A stretch of DNA of 64,000 nucleotides, taken from Streptomyces sp. NBC_01485 (GTDB lineage Bacteria; Actinomycetota; Actinomycetes; Streptomycetales; Streptomycetaceae). Every line of letters begins with the position of its first letter. Positions within the stretch are counted from its first letter, which is position 1. The position numbers were made by a program, and so were the translations under genes. Of this stretch, positions 37,855 to 45,795 are shown one piece after another. The notes below the pieces were generated by a model. It was not told the origin of the DNA and did no database searches. It saw only the letters and a program-made list of their open reading frames with translations. The DNA lies in assembly GCF_036227125.1 (NCBI RefSeq), contig NZ_CP109435.1, forward strand, positions 2,728,001 through 2,792,000, in the 5' to 3' direction.

Positions 37855-38124
37855 ATGGACGGTTACATGACCGGGAAGCTGGACGTAACACAACTCCCCT
37901 ACCATCTGATGGATCGTCAAGATTGGTTGCAGTCAACGGAGTTCACGTTCGAGGGTGCCCACAACGGGCGCGCCCGCCCAGGAGTGGATTCGGTCACACT
38001 TTCGGACGCGGACGCGGTGGCGAGAGCCGTTCTCCGCGCCGTCCACGTGCCACGTAGGCGGAAAACAGAGCCTCGAACGCGAGATAAGTCGTGGCTAAAA
38101 GTTGAACTTGCAACCATCTATTAG
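37855..38124 (+). CDS. Doubtful small protein before the DoxX gene
   Basis: From ATG 37855 the frame gives 89 residues with a plausible globular part (TQLPYHLMDRQDWLQSTEFTF, then VTLSDADAVARAVLRAVHV). The DNA is less GC-rich than its neighbours. There is no ribosome site and no recognised domain, so it may be a remnant. No other gene is visible in the 37614-38227 gap apart from this and the hairpin repeat. Confidence 0.3.
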   Translation: MDGYMTGKLDVTQLPYHLMDRQDWLQSTEFTFEGAHNGRARPGVDSVTLSDADAVARAVLRAVHVPRRRKTEPRTRDKSWLKVELATIY

Positions 38125-38134
38125 GTCCGCCTAA
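38121..38134. promoter_or_regulatory. Palindrome TTAGG-TCCG-CCTAA upstream of the DoxX gene
   Basis: Perfect 5-bp arms lie 94 bp before the start. The arms equal those of DmdR/IdeR iron boxes, but the spacing (4 rather than 9) does not fit, so the regulator is unknown. Confidence 0.35.
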
Positions 38135-38227
38135 CGTGACGCTCATTCGGTACCGCCGCCCCCACCGACCGGTCTCGTCCCCTATCCGGGACCGGTACAG
38201 ACCGACACCGAAGGAGCACCCCCCACC

Positions 38228-38686
38228 ATGTCCGCTCGCCTCAACTCCGCACAGCCCTATGCGGTCGCCCTCTTCCGCATCGTCGTAGGCCTGCTCTTCG
38301 CCTGCCACGGCGCGGCCTCGCTCTTCGGCGTCCTCGGCGGCGCCGCGGGCAGCAAGGGCGGCACCATCGACGCCGGCACCTGGCCCGGCTGGTACGCCGC
38401 CGTGATCCAGCTCGTCTGCGGCAGCCTGGTGCTGCTCGGCCTCGGCACCCGCGCCGCCGCGTTCCTCGCCTCGGGCTCCATGGCGTACGCCTACTTCAAC
38501 GTGCACCAGTCCATGGGCCTGTTCCCGATGGAGAACGGCGGCGAGGCCTCGGCGATGTTCTGCTGGGCCTTCCTGCTGCTGGTCTTCACCGGTTCCGGCG
38601 CCCTCGGCCTGGACCGCCTGTTCGCAGGCCGTCGCACGGCCGACGAGCAGGAGCCCGCGGCGCAGAAGGCCCCGGTCGCCGCCTGA
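38228..38686 (+). CDS. DoxX family membrane protein
   Basis: A 152-residue, four-helix membrane protein of the DoxX group, with ALFRIVVGLLFACHGAASLF, the WPGWYAAVIQLVCGSLVLLG helix and YFNVHQSMGLFPMENGGEAS. In mycobacteria DoxX forms a complex with superoxide dismutase and a thiosulfate sulfurtransferase in redox defence. No such partner is adjacent. The start has GAAGGAG about 7 bp upstream. Confidence 0.9.
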   Translation: MSARLNSAQPYAVALFRIVVGLLFACHGAASLFGVLGGAAGSKGGTIDAGTWPGWYAAVIQLVCGSLVLLGLGTRAAAFLASGSMAYAYFNVHQSMGLFPMENGGEASAMFCWAFLLLVFTGSGALGLDRLFAGRRTADEQEPAAQKAPVAA

Positions 38687-38737
38687 CCGACTCCCGCACC
38701 AACGGCACAACGGCACTGCAACGGCGCTGTGTTGTAC

Positions 38738-38770
38738 GACCGCCCGGGCTCCGACGGAGTCCGGGCGGTC
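38738..38770. terminator. Terminator after the DoxX gene
   Basis: GACCGCCCGG (38738-38747) pairs with CCGGGCGGTC (38761-38770), and the inner CTCC/GGAG extends the stem. Confidence 0.7.
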
Positions 38771-38967
38771 GCGGTTCCCGGCACGTGGCACCGCGCGGAA
38801 CGCCGCGTCGGTGAACATGGTGTGCCGAACACACGAGCCCCCCGTGAATCCCCTGTCACACCCCAGGCGTACGCTGTATGGCTGTCATGGCCGCACCTGC
38901 CGCTCCCCCGCGACACAGCGGCAACACACGGTCGGACGTCACGGGGGAGACACGGGGAGAGTCTGCG

Positions 38968-39582
38968 GTGTTCGAGAGTGTGGGGGCGTTGCTCGGCAGC
39001 CCCTGGATCTACGCGTTGGTGGGCCTGTCGGTCCTCCTCGACGTGTTCCTGCCGGTGCTGCCCAGCGGAGTGCTCGTCATCACGGCGGCGACGGCCGCGG
39101 CGGCGGGCTCGGGGGCGGCGGCAGCAGGCCAAGTCCCGCACGACGTCCCGGACATCATGGTCCTGATCCTCTCCGCGACGACGGCCTCGGTGCTCGGCGA
39201 CCTGGTCGCCTACCGGCTGGCCTGGCGCGGCGGTGAGCGCCTGGACCGGGCGATCTCCCGCTCCCGCCGGCTGACCACCGCGCAGGAACGTCTCGGCGAC
39301 GCGCTCGCGCGGGGCGGCGGCGCCCTGGTCGTGCTGGCCCGGTTCGCCCCGGCCGGCCGTTCCGTCGTCTCCCTCATCGCGGGCGCGGCCCACCGCCGCG
39401 CCCGTGACTTCCTCCCCTGGTCCGCGCTGGCCGGTCTGTCCTGGGCCGCCTACAGCGTCGCCCTCGGCTACTTCGGCGCGCACTGGCTGGGCACGACGTG
39501 GCTGGCGACGGGCGTGTCGGTGCTCGCGCTGTTCGGCGCGGGCGCGGGCGCGGGGTTCGTGATGCGGCGGCAGCCGGCGTAA
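38968..39582 (+). CDS. DedA family membrane protein
   Basis: A 204-residue DedA/SNARE-associated protein, a group now linked to flipping of undecaprenyl phosphate or phospholipids. Family parts are LLDVFLPVLPSGVLVITAA, the VLGDLVAYRLAWRGGERL region and VVLARFAPAGRSVVSLIAGA with the key F-x-P-x-x-R. GTG 38968 has GGGGAGA upstream. ATG 38878 would add 30 residues without signal features. Confidence 0.85.
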   Translation: MFESVGALLGSPWIYALVGLSVLLDVFLPVLPSGVLVITAATAAAAGSGAAAAGQVPHDVPDIMVLILSATTASVLGDLVAYRLAWRGGERLDRAISRSRRLTTAQERLGDALARGGGALVVLARFAPAGRSVVSLIAGAAHRRARDFLPWSALAGLSWAAYSVALGYFGAHWLGTTWLATGVSVLALFGAGAGAGFVMRRQPA

Positions 39583-39639
39583 GGCGCGCACCGGCCGCGG
39601 GCACCACACGTGCACCACTACGAAGGCGTCAGGCGTGCC

Positions 39640-39870
39640 TCACGCGGCCGGCGGCCGGTGCGCCCCGCGCACCTCCAGCCCGTCCAGCAGCTCCGCCGTG
39701 GCCGCGGCGATGACTTCGACCGCTCTGTCGAACACCTCCCGGTTGTGCTCGGCCGGCGCCCGGAACCCGGACACCTTGCGTACGTACTGCAGGGCTGCGG
39801 CACGAATCTCGTCCTCCGTGGCCTCTTCGGGCAGCACGGGCGGACGCAGCGTCTTGATACTCCGGCACAT
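39640..39870 (-). CDS. DUF2277 protein
   Basis: A 76-residue DUF2277 protein with the family start MCRSIKTLRPPVLPEEATED, then ALQYVRKVSGFRAPAEHNRE and a C-terminal helix. Small, soluble and of unknown function. The start lies 99 bp from the divergent ketopantoate reductase gene. Confidence 0.88.
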   Translation of the reverse strand: MCRSIKTLRPPVLPEEATEDEIRAAALQYVRKVSGFRAPAEHNREVFDRAVEVIAAATAELLDGLEVRGAHRPPAA

Positions 39871-39969
39871 GTCCCCAGTCTCCCTCGGGACCCCGGCCGC
39901 GTGCCATGATCACGTCCGAGGCGGCCACCGCACCCCTGCGGGGCCGACCTGCGAGAGGAACACCTTCAC

Positions 39970-40887
39970 ATGACGAACGACGTGGCGAACGACGTACTCA
40001 GCGTGGCCGTGCTCGGCCCCGGCGGGGTGGGCGGCCTGCTCGCGGCCCTGCTGTCCCGGGCCGGACACCGGGTAACCTGCCTGGCCGGCGAGGACACGGC
40101 CACGGCCCTGCGCGCTCACGGCATCCGGGTCCGCAGCACCCCGTTCGGCGACTTCACGGCCCCCGTCGACGCGGACACCGAGCTGCGTGCCCCGGTCGAC
40201 GCGGTCCTGATCGCCGTCAAGCACACCTCCCTCGACGCGGCCCTGACCCGCGTCCCCGCCCGGGCGCTCGGCGACGACACCCTCCTCGTCCCGTTCCTGA
40301 ACGGCGTCGAGCACCCGGCCGCCCTCCGCGCCCACCATCGCCCGGACCGGGTCGCCCCGGCCGTGATCCGCGTCGAGTCGACCCGCCTCGCCCCGGGCGT
40401 GATCGAGCACGGGAGCCCCTTCGCGGAGATCGACCTGACCGGCGACACCGTGCCGCGCCCCCGCCTCGACGCGCTCGGGCGGGCGCTGACGGCGGCCGGC
40501 CCGACCGTCCGCGTCCTGCCGGACGAGACGGCCGCCCTGTGGGCGAAGATGGCGTTCCTCGCGCCCTTCGCCCTGCTCACCACCCGGCACGGCCTCCCGC
40601 TGGGCGAGGTCCGCACCCGGCACCGCGCGGAGCTGACCGCCCTGGTCGAGGAGACCGCCGCCGTCAGCCGCGCCTGCGGCGCCCCCGCCGACCCGGCGCA
40701 GGCACTCGCCCGGTACGACGCCTTCGCCCCCACCACCAAGTCCTCCATGCAGCGCGACGCCGAGGCGGGCCGCCCCCTCGAACTCGACGCGATCGGCGGC
40801 GCGTTGCTGCGCGCGGCCGAACGGCACGGGGTGCCGGTGCCCGTAACGGCGGGCCTGGTACGGGAGTTGGCGGACGCTACTCGCTAG
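39970..40887 (+). CDS. panE: 2-dehydropantoate 2-reductase family protein
   Basis: A 305-residue PanE/ApbA-type NADPH reductase that would turn ketopantoate into pantoate for CoA synthesis. The N-terminal Rossmann loop is VLGPGGVGGLLAALLSRAG, the substrate asparagine lies in PFLNGVEH and the catalytic lysine in LWAKMAFLAPF. The E in the ELDAIGGALLR segment completes the pocket. The family includes paralogues with other 2-oxoacid substrates. The stop overlaps the convergent GNAT gene by 11 bp. Confidence 0.85.
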   Translation: MTNDVANDVLSVAVLGPGGVGGLLAALLSRAGHRVTCLAGEDTATALRAHGIRVRSTPFGDFTAPVDADTELRAPVDAVLIAVKHTSLDAALTRVPARALGDDTLLVPFLNGVEHPAALRAHHRPDRVAPAVIRVESTRLAPGVIEHGSPFAEIDLTGDTVPRPRLDALGRALTAAGPTVRVLPDETAALWAKMAFLAPFALLTTRHGLPLGEVRTRHRAELTALVEETAAVSRACGAPADPAQALARYDAFAPTTKSSMQRDAEAGRPLELDAIGGALLRAAERHGVPVPVTAGLVRELADATR

Positions 40888-41404
40888 TCCCGGTGCTCCG
40901 CAGGTCGACGTACCAGTCGTTGGACCGGATCGGGTTCCCCTTCGGGTACTCGGTGTCGACCTGCCCGAGCAGAGTGAACCCGGCCTTGCGGCACACCCCG
41001 TTGGACGCCGCGTTGTCGACCTTGGGGAAGGCGTGCAGGGCCGGGTGAGCACCCGGCGACTGCCTGACGACGTCCACGAGCGCGCGGGCCGCCAGCGCGG
41101 CGAGCCCTCTGCCCTGGAACTCGGGCAGGATCCCCCAGCCCGTCTCCCACACCGTCCCGCCCCGCCACTCGGTCTCCCAGTACCCGATCGACCCGACGCT
41201 CTCCCCGCCGTCCGCGAGCACGACCCGGTACATACAGCCGCGAGACAGCTCGACATACCGCCGGTGCCGGTCGGCGAGCTTCTCCTCGCTCTCCGGGCCA
41301 CCGAGGTGCTCGGTCATCTCGGGACTGTTGGCCCGCCGCAGCAGCCAGAAGTCCCCCTCCGCCCAGCGCACCAGCCCCACCCGCTCCACACCGCTGAGAT
41401 CCAT
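40877..41404 (-). CDS. GNAT acetyltransferase (RimJ/RimL-like)
   Basis: A 175-residue acetyltransferase: LRRANSPEMTEHLGGPESEE, GSIGYWETEWRGG, then GWGILPEFQGRGLAALAARA, the acetyl-CoA loop, and the asparagine of NAASNGVCRKAGF. The pattern is that of RimJ/RimL-type enzymes acting on protein N-termini or small amines. ATG 41404 is the family start. Confidence 0.87.
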   Translation of the reverse strand: MDLSGVERVGLVRWAEGDFWLLRRANSPEMTEHLGGPESEEKLADRHRRYVELSRGCMYRVVLADGGESVGSIGYWETEWRGGTVWETGWGILPEFQGRGLAALAARALVDVVRQSPGAHPALHAFPKVDNAASNGVCRKAGFTLLGQVDTEYPKGNPIRSNDWYVDLRSTGTSE

Positions 41405-41538
41405 ACAAGCCACCGTAGAACGAGGGTCTGACATCGCGCGCCGCCCGGGCCCGTCACACTGTGATCGCCGCGGCCGTTGCGCCCAACTCGCCCCAGGCGA
41501 CGGCCTCTTGCTCCTGACCGAACCGAAGGGGACTCCCC

Positions 41539-41628
41539 ATGCCCGGCTCCGCGCCTCCCGTCCTCGCCCACGACGCGGTCTGCGGCTTCTGCCAGACCTC
41601 CGTCGCAATGCCGGTGCCGCGTGGGTGA
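41539..41628 (+). CDS. Very short ORF with strong ribosome site, coupled to the next
   Basis: Twenty-nine residues (MPGSAPPVLAHDAVCGFCQT, then SVAMPVPRG). AAGGGG lies 8 bp ahead of the ATG. The stop overlaps the next ORF's GTG (GTGA). The C-G-F-C pair suggests half of a metal site. It may be the 5' half of a gene split by a frameshift. Confidence 0.4.
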   Translation: MPGSAPPVLAHDAVCGFCQTSVAMPVPRG

Positions 41629-41819
41629 GGACGCGGGTCGGGACCCGGCGACGCACGGGAGACCTCACGCGCCGCCTCGCCTCGCTCTTCGCCGGCGCGC
41701 TGCCCGACGGCGCCTGGGTGGTCGTCCACCGCCTCAACGCGGACCCGGACGGCACGGACGAGCTGGGCATCACGCTCCTCAGACAGAGCCGGCAGAGCGG
41801 ACAGGGCGGACAGAACTGA
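41625..41819 (+). CDS. Small unknown protein, possibly the 3' half of a split gene
   Basis: Sixty-four residues from GTG 41625. The part LASLFAGALPDGAWVVVHRL, then NADPDGTDELGITLLRQ, has clear coding bias and globular character. The first ~20 residues are arginine-rich, as when a frame is read out of phase, which supports a frameshift just downstream of the junction. Function unknown. Confidence 0.45.
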   Translation: MRTRVGTRRRTGDLTRRLASLFAGALPDGAWVVVHRLNADPDGTDELGITLLRQSRQSGQGGQN

Positions 41820-41949
41820 CTCGAACGCGCATGGTCGGGTGCCGCCCATCGGATTCGCCGGACCGCCGTCCCGTCGGCGGACTACCGTACGGATATGCCG
41901 CGCTACCCGCTGCGGTCGTATGCCGTATGCCGCATGAGGAGGAGTCTCC

Positions 41950-42495
41950 GTGTCGTTGTCGCCCTGTGACCCCAAGTACGCTCCCGTCGGCGAGGTGGGC
42001 GCAGCGCTCATGATGATCGACTCCCGGCTCAAGGCCATCTACGACGACAACACCGAGCCCGACCCCGAAGAGCAGGAGATGGTCGCGCAGTTCGCCGCGT
42101 CCCTGGGCCCCGAGGGAATCGATGCGCTGCTGGACGGCACGTGCACGCTCATCTACATGTACATGAAGTGGCTGCGGACGATGTGCGAGGAGCACGACAA
42201 GGACGTCATCGAGTACGTGGTGCCCACGCACGTGGCCACGATGCGCATGATGCCGAAGACCTTCAGTCCCGAGGTCATCCCCACCATGACCGGCCTGATC
42301 ATCGCCGCAGGCACCGGACTGAGCCCCAATCTGTGGCGCGCGCAGTACGGGCCCTGGACCGACGCCGAGATGACTCCTCTGGAAGCCACGGCCGTTCTGC
42401 TCGCGGAGCGCATCAACCGGATCGCCGACGACACCGACTTCGCCACCCGCCTGATCACCGACGCCCTGTCCAGGTCGGACCAGAACCGACGCTGA
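41950..42495 (+). CDS. Unknown conserved actinobacterial protein
   Basis: A 181-residue acidic, mostly helical protein. It begins MSLSPCDPKYAPVGEVGAAL, has several methionine-rich helices (LIYMYMKWLRTMCEEHDKD, THVATMRMMPK) and ends with LLAERINRIADDTDFATRLI. GTG 41950 follows GGAGGAG at 6 bp. No membrane helix or known domain is seen. It has no operon partner. Confidence 0.65.
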   Translation: MSLSPCDPKYAPVGEVGAALMMIDSRLKAIYDDNTEPDPEEQEMVAQFAASLGPEGIDALLDGTCTLIYMYMKWLRTMCEEHDKDVIEYVVPTHVATMRMMPKTFSPEVIPTMTGLIIAAGTGLSPNLWRAQYGPWTDAEMTPLEATAVLLAERINRIADDTDFATRLITDALSRSDQNRR

Positions 42496-42498
42496 AGA

Positions 42499-42702
42499 TC
42501 ACGGCCGTCGCGCGAGGAAGACTAACTCCCTTCCCGGCCGGTCAGGCGCGTCGCGCACGTCCTCCACCACGTAGCCGTGCGCGACCAGGTCCTTCCCGAC
42601 CTCTTCGCGGCCCCGGAAGCGCACGGTCGAATCCGACGTCAGCGTCTGTCCGTCCACCGCGAACACGTAGGTCCAGCGGAACGTCACCAACGGCCAGGCC
42701 AC
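42499..42702 (-). pseudogene. C-terminal scrap of a class I SAM methyltransferase
   Basis: The frame reads TYVFAVDGQTLTSDSTVRFR, then REEVGKDLVAHGYVVEDVRD and APDRPGRELVFLARRP. This is the usual last ~60 residues of small SAM-dependent methyltransferases. The SAM-binding domain is absent and what precedes is not coding. It abuts the preceding convergent gene. Confidence 0.65.
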
Positions 42703-42778
42703 GGGTTTCGCCGGGGAAGCGGCGCGCCGTCCTCCGTATGGCTCGGCACTTGAATTCGAACAGGCGTACCATTGCCGT

Positions 42779-43108
42779 GTGGCGACGACCTATGACTTTC
42801 CCAGCGACCTGCGCGCCGGTCAGGAGGAGCTGCATCAGGTCCGGGCCGAGCTGTCGGCCCTGCTGAAGCGGCTTCCCTGGTCGGTCGAGCCCCTGGACGG
42901 CTTCAGCGACGACGCGGGCTGGCGCAGGGCCGAGCGCCCCGCCTCCCCCGGCTGGACGGCCGACGAACAGGCCGAGGTGGAGAAGCTCCGGCGACGGGAG
43001 CACGACCTCGCGGTGTTCGTGTCCTGCCACCGCTTCTGGGCGGAGGTCGCCGCCGCGGACCGCGTGGAGGCCCGCATGAGCCTCAAACACACCCACCCCG
43101 ACACCTGA
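42779..43108 (+). CDS. Unknown helical protein
   Basis: A 109-residue charged protein predicted as a helical hairpin or coiled coil: QEELHQVRAELSALLKRLPW, then DEQAEVEKLRRREHDLAVFV and HRFWAEVAAADRVEARM. GTG 42779 is the likely start. Related short proteins are common in Streptomyces; no function is known. A strong terminator follows. Confidence 0.65.
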   Translation: MATTYDFPSDLRAGQEELHQVRAELSALLKRLPWSVEPLDGFSDDAGWRRAERPASPGWTADEQAEVEKLRRREHDLAVFVSCHRFWAEVAAADRVEARMSLKHTHPDT

Positions 43109-43130
43109 ACACGCCCACCCGGACACGGGA

Positions 43131-43160
43131 AAGGGCCCCCGGATCTCTCCGGGGGCCCTT
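43131..43160. terminator. Perfect 13-bp terminator hairpin
   Basis: AAGGGCCCCCGGA and TCCGGGGGCCCTT flank a 4-nt loop. It lies between the unknown helical protein gene and the antiparallel tRNA, whose transcript would also end here. Confidence 0.85.
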
Positions 43161-43169
43161 CACTTCTCC

Positions 43170-43244
<75 letters not shown>

Positions 43245-43263
43245 AGGACGAGTCGACAGCCTA

Positions 43264-43614
43264 CATTGCCGGGGGCCGTGCCCTGCAAACGCCGTGCACG
43301 TCACCGACTCCAGCGGGCCGCTGGACCTGCGCACCGACGACGGTTCCGTGCGCGCCGAGGTCTCCTCGCGCACGGTGACCGCCCACACCCAGGACGGCTC
43401 GGTCCGCCTCACCCTGAGCGCCGTACCGGACCGGGTCGAGTCGGTCAGCGACGACGGCTCGGTGACGATCGCGCTGCCCACGGCGACGTACCGGGTGACC
43501 GCGAAGACCGACGACGGCGGGGTGGACGTGTCCGTGCCGCGCGACGAGTCCAGCGCCCACGTCGTGAACGCGCGCAGCGCCGACGGCAAAGTCACCGTCA
43601 GGAACGCGAACTAA
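43264..43614 (+). pseudogene. Truncated DUF4097 beta-helix protein
   Basis: The translation shows the repeating strand pattern of DUF4097: SSGPLDLRTDDGSVRAEV, AHTQDGSVRLTL, SVSDDGSVTIAL, KTDDGGVDVSV, SADGKVTVRN. Only about the last 105 residues exist. There is no signal or N-terminal domain, and the frame begins beside tRNA-Val. A GTG at 43294 could start a short product, but the family normally has over 200 residues. Probably cut by a past integration at the tRNA. Confidence 0.65.
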
Positions 43615-43688
43615 CGGGCCCGTGTGTTCGTCCTTAACCGGTGGGAGAATGAGACCGGGCAGGGCGGATCACAGCACGGGAGAGGGAT

Positions 43689-45074
43689 GTGACGGCGACA
43701 CCAGCGCAGCCGAGTTCGCCGCCTGCGCCGCGCGCACGCCGTCGTCCCCCGCGCACGGCGCTCCGGGACGCCCTCACCCTCGTCGCCCTCCCCCTGGTGG
43801 TCGCCCTCGCGCTGCCCGCCGCGTACGCCGGCGGCGGCACCCGGCGCTGGTTCGGCGGGCGGGCGGAGGGGCAGCGGGCCGAGGCGCAGGCCGCGAAGGA
43901 CGCCGCGGCGGCCGCGTTCTACGAACTGGACACCGCCCAGCGCGACCTGCGGATCTCGATCGAGACGATCATGGCGGTGGACGACTCGCCGGCCGCCCGG
44001 CGCGCGGTCGCCGACTTCGAGGCCGTCGGCCGGCGCATCGACGAGGCCAGTCACCAGTACATCGACGCCGTCGACGCCCATGACCTCGACCGGGACGACC
44101 TGGAGGCCTCGGTGGCCGCCCAGGCGCGCACCGAGCTGACCCGCGCCAAGGACGAGTTGGGGCGCGTCAAGCAGGAGCTGGACCGGTTCGCCGACGGACT
44201 CGGCCCGCTGCTCGGCAAGGCGGAGACGCAGCTCGCCCGGCTCGCGCCCGCCGTGGAGCGGGCCCGGCAGGCGCTGCTGGCCGCGTCCAACGCGCTGGAC
44301 GCCGTACGCGAGAGCGGGCTGCGGGCGGACGATCTCGCGGCGCGGCTGGCGGCGCTCGCGCCCGAGCTGACGAAGCTCAACCAGGGCGCGGGGCAGCACG
44401 GGGTGCCACACACGCTGGAGCGCGCGGAGCGGGTCTCACGGGAGGCCGAGGCGGTCCGGGCGGAGGCCGGGAGGCTGCCGGAGCGGGCCGCCGAGATCGA
44501 CCACCGGCTGGTGTCGCTGCGCACCCGCGCGCAGGCGCTGACGACCCGCTCGGGGCAGGTGGAGCCGATCCTCAGCGAGCTGCGGCGGCGGTTCTCGGCG
44601 GCCTGCTGGCAGGACCTCCAGCACGTGCCCGACCAGGCCGGGGAGCACGTCCGGCAGGCCGAGGCGAAGCTGAAGGAGGCGCAGGCCGCGCGGGACGCGC
44701 AGCGCTGGCCGGACGCCACCGCGCTGCTGTCGACGGCGCGGGCGCTGCTGAACACCACCGACGAGGCGGTCTCGGCCGCCGGTGACCGGCTGACCAGGCT
44801 GAACGCCGTGCAGAAGGATCCGCAGGCGGAGATCGACCGGACCCGGTTCGCGATCCGGGACGCCCAGCGGCTGGCCATGGCGGGCCGCAACACGCCCGAT
44901 CCGCGGCACGCGCGCCCGCTGGACGACTCGGTGGCCCGGCTGGAGCGGGCGATCGCCACGCTGGAGGGCCGGCACCCCGACTACTGGCACTTCCTGACCG
45001 AGACGGAGGCCGTCCGGCGGGCGGTGGCCGACGTGGTGGCCGGCATCCGCGAGGAGCGCGGCACCGCGCACTGA
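43689..45074 (+). CDS. Membrane-anchored coiled-coil protein
   Basis: A 461-residue protein. After a proline/arginine-rich cytoplasmic start, one helix (ALTLVALPLVVALALPAAYA) anchors it, and the remainder is long Ala/Arg/Glu heptad helices (LTRAKDELGRVKQELDRFAD, VRQAEAKLKEAQAARDAQRW). It resembles spectrin-like extracytoplasmic spacer proteins. No enzyme motif is seen. The role may be structural at the envelope. GTG 43689 has GGGAGAGG upstream. Confidence 0.75.
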   Translation: MTATPAQPSSPPAPRARRRPPRTALRDALTLVALPLVVALALPAAYAGGGTRRWFGGRAEGQRAEAQAAKDAAAAAFYELDTAQRDLRISIETIMAVDDSPAARRAVADFEAVGRRIDEASHQYIDAVDAHDLDRDDLEASVAAQARTELTRAKDELGRVKQELDRFADGLGPLLGKAETQLARLAPAVERARQALLAASNALDAVRESGLRADDLAARLAALAPELTKLNQGAGQHGVPHTLERAERVSREAEAVRAEAGRLPERAAEIDHRLVSLRTRAQALTTRSGQVEPILSELRRRFSAACWQDLQHVPDQAGEHVRQAEAKLKEAQAARDAQRWPDATALLSTARALLNTTDEAVSAAGDRLTRLNAVQKDPQAEIDRTRFAIRDAQRLAMAGRNTPDPRHARPLDDSVARLERAIATLEGRHPDYWHFLTETEAVRRAVADVVAGIREERGTAH

Positions 45075-45079
45075 CGCCC

Positions 45080-45135
45080 GCGTACCCGTAGTACCTAGTA
45101 CCCGCCGTACCCGTAGTACCCGTAGTACCCCGAGC
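45080..45135. repeat. Imperfect tandem repeat GTACCCGTAGTACC
   Basis: About four copies of a TACCCGTAG unit follow the coiled-coil gene. Each is nearly self-complementary (GTACC...GGTAC-like), so hairpins can form; it could act as a terminator. Confidence 0.7.
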
Positions 45136-45224
45136 GTCCCGGCATTGCCCCGGGCGCTCGGCGGGCGGATATTGAGAGGTACGTACGGCCTCCGTCAGTA
45201 CCGTCCACCCTCAGGGAGGCGGAA

Positions 45225-45776
45225 ATGGCCACACACGCGGTGCACAGCCGGTCCGGGCGGTCCGGGCGGTCCCGGCAGCGGATCAAGTTGGACGAGCATC
45301 TGCCCGTCGACCACCGGCTGAACCTGGTCTACCGGATCGGCGCCGGGCTGATGGGCCTGGGACTCGTCGTCTTCGGGGTCTTCGGCGTCGTCGACGCGAT
45401 CGGTTTCTTCGACACCGGCGGGGACCAGGTGTGGAGCCTCAACACCAACGGCGCGCTGAGCTGGCTGTCGATCGGCGTCGGGCTGCTGCTCTTCGTGGGC
45501 ATGGTGGTCGGCGGGAACTTCGCGTCCACCCTGAACATGACGCTCGGCGTCCTGTTCATCGCCAGCGGCTTCCTGAACATGGCGCTGCTGGAGACGGACT
45601 ACAACTTCCTGGCCTTCAAGATCCAGAACTGCATGCTCAGCTTCGTGATCGGGATCCTGCTGATGGTCTTCGGGATGTACGGAAGGGTGGGTTCCGCCCT
45701 GCCGCACGACAACCCGTACTGGCGGGCCCGCCACCCCGAGGACGGGGTGACGGACCGGCCGACCCACCACAGCTAG
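45225..45776 (+). CDS. DUF4383 membrane protein
   Basis: A 183-residue protein with four helices: RIGAGLMGLGLVVFGVFGVV, then LSWLSIGVGLLLFVGMVVGG, the TLNMTLGVLFIASGFLNMAL helix and a last one. NYNFLAFKIQN-like ETDYNFLAFKIQNCMLSF is the DUF4383 signature. Function unknown. Its stop is 20 bp from the convergent amidase gene. Confidence 0.85.
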   Translation: MATHAVHSRSGRSGRSRQRIKLDEHLPVDHRLNLVYRIGAGLMGLGLVVFGVFGVVDAIGFFDTGGDQVWSLNTNGALSWLSIGVGLLLFVGMVVGGNFASTLNMTLGVLFIASGFLNMALLETDYNFLAFKIQNCMLSFVIGILLMVFGMYGRVGSALPHDNPYWRARHPEDGVTDRPTHHS

Positions 45777-45795
45777 GCCATCCGGGCCGGGAGGA

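Noticed and set aside
38121..38134. DmdR/IdeR iron box
   Set aside because: Arms TTAGG/CCTAA fit, but the spacing is 4 nt where iron boxes need 9; I kept it only as an unassigned palindrome.
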